DNA of 64,000 nt from Vescimonas sanitatis (GCF_049060325.1 NZ_JBMGPW010000010.1:1-64000), one strand, 5' to 3'; counted from the stretch's first letter, positions 50,032-59,632 are shown. Notes: generated by a model from the letters alone, not told the origin. Numbers and translations: made by a program.

Positions 50032-51885
50032 TTATAAAACAGGGCCGGTCTGCTCAATGCCAGCTTCCTGTGCTGGGGCAATATTCAACTCAGGCAGATC
50101 GTTCAGATAGCGTTCCACATTCCGGTAATGCACTCCATTTTCCAATGCGACATCCTCGCCGCGGTACAGAACATATCGCCCTCGGATCGGGCCAAACCGC
50201 TGTTCGGTCTTATCACATTTTTCCTGGTCAAGCAGATGCCGGTATTGTGCCGGGACCTGTTTGCCACTGTGCTTGATCTCGAAAATCTCGCAGCAGTTTT
50301 CCTTCTCGTCATAGATCACCATGTCAAACTCGCCAACCGCAAACTGCAGCTTGAACACCCGGTGTTCTCTGTCAGCCGACTTCATGGTTTCCAGCAGGAC
50401 AATATCCTCCAGCATCCGTCCCCGTACTTCTTCGAGGATCCTGCCCGCAGCCTGGGTCTTCTCCAATTCGCTGAGAGCTGAAAAGGTCTCGTCCTTCATC
50501 AGCGAGTGGACAAGAGCCTGTGCCTGACAGTATCGCATCCCCGGCTGGGTAAACAGGATGTGTTCCACAGGTTTTGCTCCTGGGTCAGCGGTTTCAATGG
50601 GACAGTTTACGATCAGTTCCAATGCGGAGAGATACTCTTTGATCTCCCGGATATGGGTATCTGTGATACCGATGGACTGTTCCTCTTTGTTGCGGATGTC
50701 CAGCAGCTCCATCAGGCGCTGGGTGACCGCTTCCGTATCGATATGATCCAGAATTTCGGTACGCTTTTCGGGGTCACGCTCTTTCCGAAGATTCGAGGCG
50801 GTCAGCCGTAGATCGTGAGATTGGAAGTCATCGGTCAGAACCGAGAGCAGGAACCGGTGGTTCATGTCCTCGATAATCCGGTTGATGGCGCTGGTCAGCT
50901 CACCGGCCTCATACAGAGAGTACAGGTGGCGGAAATGTCCGCCTGCCTCATAGCAGGCCAGGGAATGCTGAATGTTTTTGCAGATCGCTGTATCGATGTA
51001 TCGCCGTGTGGACTCATCATCCCGGAAGGAGGCGTCCTGGGCGTTGACATCTTCATCATCAAAAGCAAGCTCACCGGCCCGCAGCGTCCCGCCATAGCGG
51101 ATATATTCATCAATGCTGTCGATCCCCAGCAGGCGGCTGTATTCCCGGTATGGGATGAAGGTGGTGTGGATGGGCTTTGCCCGGTCGTAGAGCTCCTGAT
51201 CCATCGCCAGCCAAAAACCGAGGGAGTCCGTACCGGAGAGGATGATCTTCATTCCCATCGCCGCAAACACATCGGAGAAGAGAGCCGCAGAATCGATGAA
51301 ATCCCGCATCAGAGTGACCTCATCAATGAATACATAGCGGAAGCCCGCATCGAACAGTTTTTTCAGATCCCGGTTCATCATGGCCATGGTATCGCTTCTG
51401 CGGGCTTTGATATAGGCCGTGCGGCTGAGATCCTCTTTGCTCATTCGGGCGATGGCCTGCCGGAGCATGGTAGTCTTTCCGGTCCTGCGCAGGCCAAAAA
51501 CCAGGCAGACCCTGTCGCTTTCATTGCTGTAGAGATAATCCTCCAATTGCCCGAAGCAGTCACGGAGGCCCCAGCCCTTTACGCCCTGCGACATGGCGGC
51601 CAATCCTTTACCAACAATTACACTGGTTTCAAAGTCCAACTTTGGCTGGCGCACTTTGGGCATCTTGGCTTGCAGCTCTTTCAGCTGTGCCTGCAATACT
51701 TTGCGCTGCTCTATTTGCTCCCGCAGCGGCTCCAGTTCGCCATCCCGCAGATATTGGCTGTGCTTCTTCCCATTTTCTGTCCACTGATGATAGTAGCGCG
51801 TCTTTCCGTTGATCGTCTTCTTGGAAATATAGCCGATGGGAAGGGCGGCGATCTGCCGCTCCAGTTCCTGAATCTTTTCTTTCAT
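50032..51885 (-). CDS. Large AAA-type ATPase with DUF4143-like C-terminus
   Basis: Protein of 617 residues. Residues 1-80 form a coiled region with GYISKKTINGKTRYYHQW, as in DUF6788 N-terminal segments. An AAA_14-type ATPase follows: CLVFGLRRTGKTTMLRQ (Walker A), YVFIDEVTLMRDF (Walker B) and ILSGTDSLGFWLA (sensor). The C-terminal 130 residues resemble DUF4143/PD-(D/E)XK folds: FAVGEFDMVIYD and CCEIFEIKHSGKQ. The set suggests a defence- or mobile-element-linked ATPase/nuclease; function not established. Confidence 0.82.
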   Translation of the reverse strand: MKEKIQELERQIAALPIGYISKKTINGKTRYYHQWTENGKKHSQYLRDGELEPLREQIEQRKVLQAQLKELQAKMPKVRQPKLDFETSVIVGKGLAAMSQGVKGWGLRDCFGQLEDYLYSNESDRVCLVFGLRRTGKTTMLRQAIARMSKEDLSRTAYIKARRSDTMAMMNRDLKKLFDAGFRYVFIDEVTLMRDFIDSAALFSDVFAAMGMKIILSGTDSLGFWLAMDQELYDRAKPIHTTFIPYREYSRLLGIDSIDEYIRYGGTLRAGELAFDDEDVNAQDASFRDDESTRRYIDTAICKNIQHSLACYEAGGHFRHLYSLYEAGELTSAINRIIEDMNHRFLLSVLTDDFQSHDLRLTASNLRKERDPEKRTEILDHIDTEAVTQRLMELLDIRNKEEQSIGITDTHIREIKEYLSALELIVNCPIETADPGAKPVEHILFTQPGMRYCQAQALVHSLMKDETFSALSELEKTQAAGRILEEVRGRMLEDIVLLETMKSADREHRVFKLQFAVGEFDMVIYDEKENCCEIFEIKHSGKQVPAQYRHLLDQEKCDKTEQRFGPIRGRYVLYRGEDVALENGVHYRNVERYLNDLPELNIAPAQEAGIEQTGPVL

Positions 51886-52021
51886 ACCGCACCTCCATTC
51901 TGCTAAATTTATTATACCCCATTCCTCTTATATATTCAAGGGGTTATAAGGGGTTATATTGTTGTAAGCAGTGCCGCACAGAGCAATTTCTGTGCGGCAC
52001 TGTTATGATTTTCTCGTTTAC

Positions 52022-52768
52022 TCAAATTTCTAATCCGGAAATCTGCTCCCACTGGAGGATATATCTGTCATTGATGATCCGGTTGTCGTGGTAATGCCCG
52101 AAGAACCAGTATGTAAACTGGCACCGCTGATTGACCGTTTCCAGAAAATCGGTGAGCTGGTCACTTCCATAGGAGGGGTCGATTTTCCGCACGACACTGC
52201 TGGGACCGCAGTGGGACAGGATGCAGTCTACCTTCCAGTTTACCTGCTCCAGATTTTTCAGTGCCTCTACATATTCACGGGCATTTGGCATTTCTTCCGC
52301 CCACCAGGAGCGTCCTTTGACCCGGAACATTCCTCGCATTCGGCGCAGCAGCCAATACTTTTGTTCGAAGTCGGGGGCCTCCGGATCAAGGACGCCATCC
52401 TGAATGTCGTGGGAAGAGGCTCCTCCCATCGTGAACCAGGTAAGACCACCGAAGGTGAAGATCTGGCCCCTCATCAGGTGGAGGATATTTTCCCTCACCT
52501 CATGTACTCTGCCGCCGTGCCATTCTTTTTCCGGCAGGGCGTTCAGCAGGTCGAAGTTCTCATGGTTTCCGTCCACGAACAAGGTGGTGAAGGGTTTCTC
52601 AGCCAGCCAGTCCAGCCAATGCTGGTCTTTCTGGCCGCCGTCCCACAGCCCTCCAAAATCACCACAGATGATCATGTAGTCATTTCGGCCCATCTGCGTT
52701 TGCTGGGGGAAGTATTTGCTTCCGAACCGCTGGAAGCCGCCGTGGGTGTCACCAGTGATATAAATCAT
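52022..52768 (-). CDS. Metallophosphoesterase
   Basis: Calcineurin-like phosphoesterase of 248 residues: YITGDTHGGF, IICGDFGGLWDGG, FVDGNHENFDLL, ILSHCGPSS and FFGHYHDN give the full set of metal ligands. Start overlaps the recombinase stop (ATGA), so it is cargo cotranscribed with the recombinase operon. Substrate unknown. Confidence 0.9.
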   Translation of the reverse strand: MIYITGDTHGGFQRFGSKYFPQQTQMGRNDYMIICGDFGGLWDGGQKDQHWLDWLAEKPFTTLFVDGNHENFDLLNALPEKEWHGGRVHEVRENILHLMRGQIFTFGGLTWFTMGGASSHDIQDGVLDPEAPDFEQKYWLLRRMRGMFRVKGRSWWAEEMPNAREYVEALKNLEQVNWKVDCILSHCGPSSVVRKIDPSYGSDQLTDFLETVNQRCQFTYWFFGHYHDNRIINDRYILQWEQISGLEI

Positions 52769-54414
52769 GCGGATCTCCTCCTTTGTATGGTTTGGGTGAT
52801 CTCTGTTCCATCCTTAAAGCAGATGAGCAGGCTATCCTTGTCCAGCACCTTGATGTTGCTGACCAGTTGTCTGACCGTGAGTTCATCGAAATCCGTGAGG
52901 GCGCCGCTGGCCTGTTCCAATGCCATATCAAGTTCTGCCAGCCTGCTGTCGAAGGCCGCCGCGCCTCGATGCTCCTTTTCCAGCTCAGCTTTTTGGGCCA
53001 TGAGCTTGGTTTTGGCCATGTAGACCTGTTGAAGTTCTTCATCATAGTCGGTACAGTCAGCGCCGGCACTGACGATCAGTTGGAACAGCTCCAGCTGGCG
53101 TTCCTGCAGGTTCCGGATCTGATGTTCCACGGCAGGTAGGCTCAGCGTCTGTTCTTCTCCGGCCAGGACTGCCGCAATACCGGCTTTTACTGCATCCTTG
53201 GCTGCCTGCATCCGGAACAGCTCGTTCATGGCGGAGATGACGGCGTCGTGGATGTCGCCCTCATCCAGAGTAGGAGATTGCTTGCAGATCTTCCTGCCAT
53301 GTTCCAGCCGGTTCTGACACCGCCAGACGACCCGTTTGGCTCCTTTCTGCGTCCAGATCACCCGGCGGTAAGGGCTGCCGCACTCCCCGCAGACCAGCAG
53401 TTCGCTGAGCACATACTTTCCGCAGTATTTCCCAAGCTGCGTCTTCGCCTTGGAGGATGTTTTCTTGAGGCTGGACCGGCGGGCAATCTCCTCCTGTACC
53501 TTTTGAAAGGTTTCCCGGTCAATGATGGCCGGGTGACAATCATGGACATAGTATTTGGGCAGCTCGCCGTTGTTCACCCGCTTTTCTCTGGTGAACAGAT
53601 CCGCAATGTAGGTCTTTTGGAGGAGGGCATCACCAATGTATTTTTCATTGCAGAGCATCTTCTGGACCACACTATCATGCCATACTGTTTTCCCTGTGGC
53701 TGTTTTGATCCCATCCGCCATCAGATCGGTTGTGATCTGCCGGACACTGTGTCCCAGCAGGAACCGGGAGAAGATGCGCCGGACAATGGCCGCCTGCTCC
53801 GGATCGATCTCCGGCTGGCCATCCGCACCCCAGCGGTAGCCGAGGAAGTTTTTACAGTGGTAATAGACCTTTCCGTCCTTGAAGTTCTTCCGGTGGCCCC
53901 ACCTTACATTGCCGCTGAGGGATTCGCTTTCCGCCTGGGCCTGGCTCATCATGAAGGTGAGTATCATCTCGTTGTCCATGAATAGGGTGTTCACATTCTC
54001 TTTCTCGAAGTAGACGCCCACGCCATGTCGTTTCAGGCGACGGACATAGTTCAGGCCATCCAGCGTGTTTCGGCAGAACCGGGACACCGATTTGGTGATG
54101 ACCAGGTCGATTTTGCCGCGCTCACAATCACGGATCATCTGGAGAAAAGCCTTTCGCTTTTTAGCCGAGGTACCAGTGATGCCCTCATCCGCATAAAGTC
54201 GGACCAGCGTCCAATCTGGATTGGCGTTGATTTTTTCCGTGTAGTATTCGATTTGGGCCTCGTAACTGGAGAGCTGCTCCTTTTTGTCTGTGGATACCCG
54301 GCAGTAAGGCGCGATCCGCAGGTGCTTGTTTCGAATATCCCGTTCTGTCATCTGAGGGTCAGCCGGGATCATGGTGACCAGTTTGGGGGTGGAGGCAGTT
54401 TGCTGTATGTTCAT
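52765..54414 (-). CDS. Large serine recombinase (third in the operon)
   Basis: Protein of 549 residues. N-terminal resolvase domain with RIAPYCRVSTDKKEQLSSYE (catalytic Ser), then LVITKSVSRFCRN; recombinase domain about 190-300; zinc ribbon CGECGSPYRRVIW; coiled coil near the C-terminus. It should bind att sites and carry out integration or excision. Start at ATG 54414, overlapping the stop of the preceding recombinase. Confidence 0.92.
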   Translation of the reverse strand: MNIQQTASTPKLVTMIPADPQMTERDIRNKHLRIAPYCRVSTDKKEQLSSYEAQIEYYTEKINANPDWTLVRLYADEGITGTSAKKRKAFLQMIRDCERGKIDLVITKSVSRFCRNTLDGLNYVRRLKRHGVGVYFEKENVNTLFMDNEMILTFMMSQAQAESESLSGNVRWGHRKNFKDGKVYYHCKNFLGYRWGADGQPEIDPEQAAIVRRIFSRFLLGHSVRQITTDLMADGIKTATGKTVWHDSVVQKMLCNEKYIGDALLQKTYIADLFTREKRVNNGELPKYYVHDCHPAIIDRETFQKVQEEIARRSSLKKTSSKAKTQLGKYCGKYVLSELLVCGECGSPYRRVIWTQKGAKRVVWRCQNRLEHGRKICKQSPTLDEGDIHDAVISAMNELFRMQAAKDAVKAGIAAVLAGEEQTLSLPAVEHQIRNLQERQLELFQLIVSAGADCTDYDEELQQVYMAKTKLMAQKAELEKEHRGAAAFDSRLAELDMALEQASGALTDFDELTVRQLVSNIKVLDKDSLLICFKDGTEITQTIQRRRSA

Positions 54415-55253
54415 AAGGCACACTCCTTTTGATCTTTTTGGTGTAGACTGATCTCTCCGCCTTTTCCAATGCGTACCTGGGCTACTGCCGACTCAAAAAC
54501 TTCCCACAGGGTTTCTTCGCTCTCTGGCTCCAGCTCCAGCTTCTGCCGCAGCAGTTCCAGCTTGTGTGTCGGTGTTGGATCGTTCAGTCCGGCATACCGC
54601 TCGGCAGCGGCGGCCATGATCAATGTTTTCATATATTCCGGATTGATGTCGGCCCGGTTAAAGCAGAGGGCCAGTTCATTTTCGATGCGCAAGGCATCTG
54701 TTGAAACAGGGGCGGCTTTGGGAAGCTGGATATGCTCAGGAGAATGAGCCAGCACTTTGAGTTTCTGCATCACTCGTTCCAAAATGATGCTGTCATCAAG
54801 ATACACACTTCCGCCGCACTCTGGATTTTTACATCGCCAGCGTGGGCGGCCATGGGATTTGGTATCCCGTGTCATCTTTTCTCCGCAGAGAGCGCAGACT
54901 GCTTTGTTCCGTATGGGGATGATCTCGCTTGGGCATGGAGCGTAGGTATTCTGTTCTCTCCGCCGCAGGCGAACAGCGAGAAATTCCTCATCTGTCACCA
55001 GTCGGGGATAGCCGTCCATCCCGAGATACCGCTCGTTCTCCAAAATCCGCTTGACCATATGTTTGTTCCACTGGGCAGTATGTTGATGATAGCGCACACC
55101 TTGCCGGGCCATCTCGTCAGCGATCTGACTGTAGGAGCTGCCCAGCAGGTAGTGGGAGAAGATAGACCTTACAAACTTTGCTTCCTCCGGTTGGCAGTTG
55201 ATCCTGCCGTTCTGAACCTGATAGCCGAAAGGTATTTTTCTTTGCCAAGCCAT
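54411..55253 (-). CDS. Recombinase-domain protein lacking the catalytic domain
   Basis: Protein of 280 residues that starts directly with the recombinase domain (MAWQRKIPFGYQVQNGRI, FVRSIFSHYLLGSSYSQIAD, NERYLGMDGYPRLV) and has a zinc ribbon CALCGEKMTRDTKSHGRPRW. No resolvase catalytic domain or active-site Ser is present, and no remnant lies upstream because the first recombinase ends just before. It is therefore an intended short form, probably a DNA-binding partner or directionality factor. Confidence 0.87.
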   Translation of the reverse strand: MAWQRKIPFGYQVQNGRINCQPEEAKFVRSIFSHYLLGSSYSQIADEMARQGVRYHQHTAQWNKHMVKRILENERYLGMDGYPRLVTDEEFLAVRLRRREQNTYAPCPSEIIPIRNKAVCALCGEKMTRDTKSHGRPRWRCKNPECGGSVYLDDSIILERVMQKLKVLAHSPEHIQLPKAAPVSTDALRIENELALCFNRADINPEYMKTLIMAAAAERYAGLNDPTPTHKLELLRQKLELEPESEETLWEVFESAVAQVRIGKGGEISLHQKDQKECAL

Positions 55254-56843
55254 TTATCGCACCATCCTCTCTATGTTTTCTGACAGTTCCATCCCATTCA
55301 GCAGGCGGAATTTCAGCCGTTCCGGGCTGATAATGATGATCCGATCGAGCAGCTCTCCAAAGAGGTCCGAGGGAACCTCATCCAGCCATTCCGGACCATC
55401 CTCCAGATACTCCATCATTCGCTCTGTGTCATGGATCTGCCGGTCTTCACCGGCTGCCTCCAGAAGACGGCGGCGCAGCTTCCTGAGTTCCCGCAGTTTA
55501 TGGTCGATCTCATCCATCTGAGATAAATAGAGAGCAGAATCCACATACCCTTTCGACTTCAGCCGAACAAGGACGAGATTCTGCTCTGAGATACGGGCTA
55601 TTTCGTTGTCAATATCGCTGATCTTGCGGTTGGAGCGGAGTTCCCGTTCCCGCAGTTCCTGCAGTTGGCTAAGGGCAGGCCGCAGGACGGTTTCCTGACC
55701 AAACTTCAGCTTGTGATAGAGCCGCAGGACAGCCGCCGTAATTTCCGGTTCGGGGATCTGCGGGATGGGGCAGTTTGCTCTGTCCCCATCATGGCGGCGG
55801 CAGACCCAGTAAGTCTTTCCTCCTGTGATCTTTTTGCGGCAGAGAGACCCGCATTCCCCGCAGTAGATGTGTTTATCATAGAGGCTGCCCTTTTTTGTAC
55901 AGTGTGCCCTCTGGAACTGCTCCTTGCGGGAGGACATCAGTTCCTGTACTCTCTGGAAATCCGCACAGCTTACGATGGCCGGGTGACTGTGCTCTACAAA
56001 GTAGCGGGGCTTCTGGCCAAGGTTTCGAACCTGCCGGAATGGAATCGTATCTGTGGCGCAGCTTTTTTGCCAGATCATATCTCCGGTATAAGTGATATTG
56101 GTCAGGATGTAGGCCACCGTACTGGGATGCCACTTCTCACGATTTCGGCCTCGGTCCACCCCGATCTGGTTCAGTTCCCTGGCGATATCATCCTTTCCCT
56201 GGCCGCTCAGATAAGCGGAGAAGATGCGGCGGACCACCTCAGCCTCCTCCGGTATGATCTCCAGATCCCGCCCTGCCAGCCGGTAGCCATAGGGGACGGA
56301 AGATGGGACAAACAATCCCTTTTCCATCCGCATACGGACACTGAAGCGCATATTACTGGAGTGGTTGGTCGATTCCATCTGGGCGAAAGCTCCATAGATT
56401 TGGGCAACCTGCTCCGAGGTCATCTTCCCGGTATCGATGTTCTCCTTCTCAAAGTGGATCGAAATACCCAGCCGGAGCAGTTCTCGCACGAACTGAATGT
56501 ACTCCTGTGTGTTGCGTGCAAAGCGCGAGATCGATTTGCAGAGGACCCGGTCGATCTTTCCCTCTCGGCAATCGGCCATCATCCGGTTGAAATCATCTCG
56601 ATTCCTTGCTTCCAGCCCGGAGATACCCTCATCGGCATAGATGTCTACCATCTCCCAGTCCTCTTTACCGGCGATGTGCTTGGAGTAGAAGTCTACCTGG
56701 GCGATGTAGGAGTTGACCTGATCTTCGGAGTCACTGCTCACTCTGGCGTAGGCTGCTACCCTCAGCTTTGCTTTTTCGGGGATTCTGGGGTCGATCACCG
56801 TGACCTGCGGAACTCTTGCTGTACTTATGTTTGTTTCCGTCAT
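55254..56843 (-). CDS. Large serine recombinase (first in the operon)
   Basis: Protein of 529 residues. Catalytic domain with RVAAYARVSSDSEDQVNSYI (active-site Ser), YADEGISGLEARNRDDFNRM and CKSISRFARNT; recombinase domain; zinc ribbon CGECGSLCRKKI; C-terminal coiled coil. ATG with AAAGGAGG ahead. Adjacent, non-overlapping with the next gene (ends at base 55254). Confidence 0.92.
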   Translation of the reverse strand: MTETNISTARVPQVTVIDPRIPEKAKLRVAAYARVSSDSEDQVNSYIAQVDFYSKHIAGKEDWEMVDIYADEGISGLEARNRDDFNRMMADCREGKIDRVLCKSISRFARNTQEYIQFVRELLRLGISIHFEKENIDTGKMTSEQVAQIYGAFAQMESTNHSSNMRFSVRMRMEKGLFVPSSVPYGYRLAGRDLEIIPEEAEVVRRIFSAYLSGQGKDDIARELNQIGVDRGRNREKWHPSTVAYILTNITYTGDMIWQKSCATDTIPFRQVRNLGQKPRYFVEHSHPAIVSCADFQRVQELMSSRKEQFQRAHCTKKGSLYDKHIYCGECGSLCRKKITGGKTYWVCRRHDGDRANCPIPQIPEPEITAAVLRLYHKLKFGQETVLRPALSQLQELRERELRSNRKISDIDNEIARISEQNLVLVRLKSKGYVDSALYLSQMDEIDHKLRELRKLRRRLLEAAGEDRQIHDTERMMEYLEDGPEWLDEVPSDLFGELLDRIIIISPERLKFRLLNGMELSENIERMVR

Positions 56844-56965
56844 ATCTTTTTTGACCTCCTTTCAGCAACACACACTACCACAGTCCTTCCGCAATAGCCA
56901 TTACCAACACCAACGAAAAAGAAGTGGAAAGACTGGGCAATCAGCTATTCTCGTATAGAGCCTGT

Positions 56966-57121
56966 TCAGGCGAACAGCAGAGTGGGACGGAGCTTGCGCT
57001 CCAGCTCAACGCGGGACTTCTCCGCCTCATCCACTGTCAGCAGGCCCTTTTTGGTGAGCTGCTCCAGCAGCTTCAGCGCGGAAAGAAACACAAGGTTATC
57101 TTGAAGTTCTGTCTTAGTCAT
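56966..57121 (-). CDS. SHOCT-like small protein
   Basis: Protein of 51 residues: MTKTELQDNLVFLSALKLLE then QLTKKGLLTVDEAEKSR, the short SHOCT helix-turn-helix motif found next to recombinases in mobile elements. Ends VELERKLRPTLLFA. GAGGGTG lies ahead of the ATG. Too short for most gene callers. Confidence 0.72.
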   Translation of the reverse strand: MTKTELQDNLVFLSALKLLEQLTKKGLLTVDEAEKSRVELERKLRPTLLFA

Positions 57122-57236
57122 AAAAGCACCCTCCTGTTATGGAGGGGCCGCCCACCGGAGCCGATGAACGGCCCCGATCGTATGTTTCTTCTTCCTGGTC
57201 TATCTTTAAATGGCGGTATCCTGCGTGCGGGTAAAA

Positions 57237-57620
57237 TCAGATGGTATTATAGATTGGGAGAAGCCCAACGCTGACTTCCAGCGCATGGTCAAGCTTGCAC
57301 ATTTGGTCTTCTCCAAGAGAACCAAGCTTATCCCTCAATCTGCTTTTATCGATGGTGCGAAGCTGCTCCAGCAGGATGATAGAGTCGCGGTAAAGACCTG
57401 GGACTGGAGCATCCAGGTTCACATGAGTAGGAAGTTTATGCTTACCTTTCCGGCTGGTGATCGCGGCTGCGATCACTGTGGGACTGTGCCGGTTGCCCAC
57501 ATTGTTCTGCAGAATGACCACAGGACGGATTCCGCCCTGCTCGGAGCCAACTACCGGCCGCAGGTCTGCATAGTAGATATCACCCCGGCGGATGTCCTCT
57601 TTGCGGTATGTTTCCATCAT
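57237..57620 (-). CDS. MazF/PemK-type endoribonuclease toxin
   Basis: Protein of 127 residues: DIRRGDIYYADLRPVVGSEQ, GGIRPVVILQNNVGN, TVIAAAITSRKGK, PTHV and LEQLRTIDKSRL, covering the full MazF barrel. Such proteins cut mRNA at short motifs. No MazE-like antitoxin gene is visible within 700 bp upstream, so it is either orphan or countered by a non-adjacent or RNA-based factor. ATG behind GGGGGTG. Confidence 0.9.
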   Translation of the reverse strand: MMETYRKEDIRRGDIYYADLRPVVGSEQGGIRPVVILQNNVGNRHSPTVIAAAITSRKGKHKLPTHVNLDAPVPGLYRDSIILLEQLRTIDKSRLRDKLGSLGEDQMCKLDHALEVSVGLLPIYNTI

Positions 57621-57621
57621 T

Positions 57622-58332
57622 TGCACCCCCTGTTTTTCTGGCTTAATACCACAAAAATAGGGACCGCTTCTCTGATAACCAGATCCCTTGCAGGATTGGA
57701 ATGGTAACTCATACAGCAGTCATTCCGGTCAGTGAAAGGGCTGGCATAGAGCAGAAGCGATCCCCATTGCTTCTGATATTAAGACTTCACATTCGTGTTG
57801 TCTTTCTTTGGCGCTCGTATTCGACACTACTTCCCCAAGCGCAGGAGACTGTGCCACTGGCATCAGCTCCATAGGGCGACCATCTGAACCGCGGCTGGCT
57901 TCACCGCGTCATGGGACTCTCACCCCCGGCAGGATCTCTGTCGGCCGCCCTCATTGCTTGATCCCCATTTCGGTGGGGGCTGTGACTGGACGGAAGTATC
58001 ATTGTCCCTGACGGAATCGTTGCGATACAGCTTGCCACAGGCTGTTTTGTGGACGGATGGACCCGCTTGGCACCTTATTTGGCCGTCGTTGATAGATGGT
58101 GATCAGCTGATTGACAAAACCGAACAAAAATGTATAGGTGTCTTCGTTTTCAACCCATGCCGCTCATCTACAGGTGGTCTTGGCGCATCCTCCAGCGTCG
58201 CTTGCTTTTTTCAAAAGCCCCGTCAGGAAAGTATTCAGACAATCGGATATTTGGTTTTCAAGGAACAAGTGAGAAGCAGTTCCTTCTCGCTTGTATAGGG
58301 GAAGATGTCGGCATTTTAATAACCCTCCAATT
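57622..58332 (-). other. About 700-nt noncoding, possibly structured leader
   Basis: No supportable coding frame lies between mazF and the sigma-factor gene. On the minus strand several hairpins can form, e.g. GAGAAG-GAACT-GCTTCTC, CCACA...TGTGG, GCGG...CCGC and GAAGC...GCTTC. It may be a long 5' leader, a structured RNA or a DNA site of the mobile element. I do not recognise a known RNA class. Confidence 0.45.
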
Positions 58333-58773
58333 TCAATTTTCCAAAAGTTTTTTCAATTGCTTGAGGATGCGGACTTTCCGCTTATGGACCGCAGGCTGAG
58401 AGATTCCAAGCTCCCCTGCGTAATCCAGTTCGCTTTGGCCCTCAAAAAACAAACCCTGCACCAAAGCTTGATCCGCAGCAGACAACGCTGAAATCGCTTG
58501 GTACAGGGCCTCTTTCTTCATTTGTTCAAGGACGATATGTTCCGGAGTGTTGATGGCATCAATAAACTCCCGGAAATTTTCATAGGCGCCATCCTGACCG
58601 CCGATCATCCCGCTCATCTGGATCTCATGGTCAAAAAAACTCTGATCATTGTCCTTGATATTCCACCGGGTTCTGCAGTAAGTACGATAGACCTCCTCGG
58701 TCACCATGACTTCTTCATATTCCCGAGTGCAGGTGTTAAAAACAATAAGGGTAAACTTCCCGTTGGATTCCAT
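58333..58773 (-). CDS. Sigma-70-like factor of a mobile element
   Basis: Protein of 146 residues: a variable N-terminus with the target-like FTLIVFNTCTREYEEVMVT, and region 4 HTH at the end (SALSAADQALVQGLFFEGQ, YAGELGISQPAVHKRKVRI). Such small sigma-like regulators precede recombinase modules in Gram-positive integrative elements. GGAGGAAAGG precedes the ATG. Confidence 0.85.
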   Translation of the reverse strand: MESNGKFTLIVFNTCTREYEEVMVTEEVYRTYCRTRWNIKDNDQSFFDHEIQMSGMIGGQDGAYENFREFIDAINTPEHIVLEQMKKEALYQAISALSAADQALVQGLFFEGQSELDYAGELGISQPAVHKRKVRILKQLKKLLEN

Positions 58774-59089
58774 GTGCCTTTCCTCCAAATTTCAAGATTT
58801 TGATGGCGAATCAAAATCTTGAAATCAGGGGTACTCGGCAATATAAGCCTCCCAGCCCATGCCGGCCCTCCCAATGCCGGGCAGAAAAATAGCCGGGGAC
58901 GCATTTCTGCATCCCCGGCTGATCCCTGCCGCCATATTGCGGCAGGAATACAGCGGGCCGGGACACTTTACAGCGTCCCGGCCCTTGTCAGCTGGTCCTA
59001 TTCATTTTTGCGCATACCTGCCACTGTACTGAGTATAGCAGAGGCAAAGTCGGAAGGGAGTAGGGATTTCGTCGGTTTTTCATCGGGAA
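58774..59089. other. Intergenic region with three stem-loops
   Basis: No gene seen. Three GC-rich hairpins lie in tandem: AGCCGGGGA..TCCCCGGCT (58891-58920), CCTGCCGC..GCGGCAGG (58925-58946) and GGGCCGGGAC..GTCCCGGCCC (58955-58984). At least one probably terminates the ArpU-like transcript; the set could also be a recombination or replication-related site. Confidence 0.6.
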
Positions 59090-59632
59090 TCAATCGGGAT
59101 AAAGTCGGGGCATCTCCAATTCTTCCTGAAGTTCCGGCACAGCATAACCAAAAAGGCAGAGGGACAATAAGAAGATCGCCTCACGCTTCCGGTCATAGAA
59201 TACGCTTCGCTCCATATTCAACTCATCCAGCAGTTCCTTTTCTGTGCTGTTGAAACGGTGGATAAATTGTTTGGTCAGGATCTCATAGTAAAGTTCCCCC
59301 CGGTCAGGGTATCGTTTCAAGCGGAGAAGGGCACGGTCGATCACATCCACCAGCATCCGGTTTTCCATCACGCAGCAGACCCGTTCCTCAAACTCCTGCA
59401 GATCCATATCCGGGGCGAAACTCTGTAGATAGATAAGCCCGGTATCAGCGTCTTGAGCACCCAGCTCCCAGGCATACTCATGCAGTTCTTCCATCCGCTC
59501 ACTGAGGACCCACACCACATCCCGGTAGATTTTCAAAATCAGCTTTACCCGATGATAGGCCAGTTGGCTGTCAAATCCAAGGGTCGCCATCTGTCTTTTG
59601 CATTTCTGCACAGTGGCGCTTTCTTTCCTCAT
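59090..59632 (-). CDS. ArpU/RinA-like regulator of a mobile element
   Basis: Protein of 180 residues, all helical. The C-terminal part has LYYEILTKQFIHRFNSTEKE and LNMERSVFYDRKREAIFLLS, an HTH arrangement like phage ArpU/RinA-type late regulators. Assignment rests on layout and context, not strong motifs. It lies 120 bp after the ImmA-like gene. Confidence 0.6.
   Translation of the reverse strand: MRKESATVQKCKRQMATLGFDSQLAYHRVKLILKIYRDVVWVLSERMEELHEYAWELGAQDADTGLIYLQSFAPDMDLQEFEERVCCVMENRMLVDVIDRALLRLKRYPDRGELYYEILTKQFIHRFNSTEKELLDELNMERSVFYDRKREAIFLLSLCLFGYAVPELQEELEMPRLYPD

Noticed and set aside
54411..55253. Treating the short recombinase as a frameshifted pseudogene
   Set aside because: It has its own start directly after the first recombinase's stop, a full recombinase domain and zinc ribbon, and ends in an ATGA overlap with the third gene; no remnant of a catalytic domain lies upstream.
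57622..58332. Group II intron or known structured RNA in the noncoding stretch
   Set aside because: A GTGAGAGTCCC-like string is present, but no domain V hairpin, intron-encoded protein or recognisable RNA class core is found.
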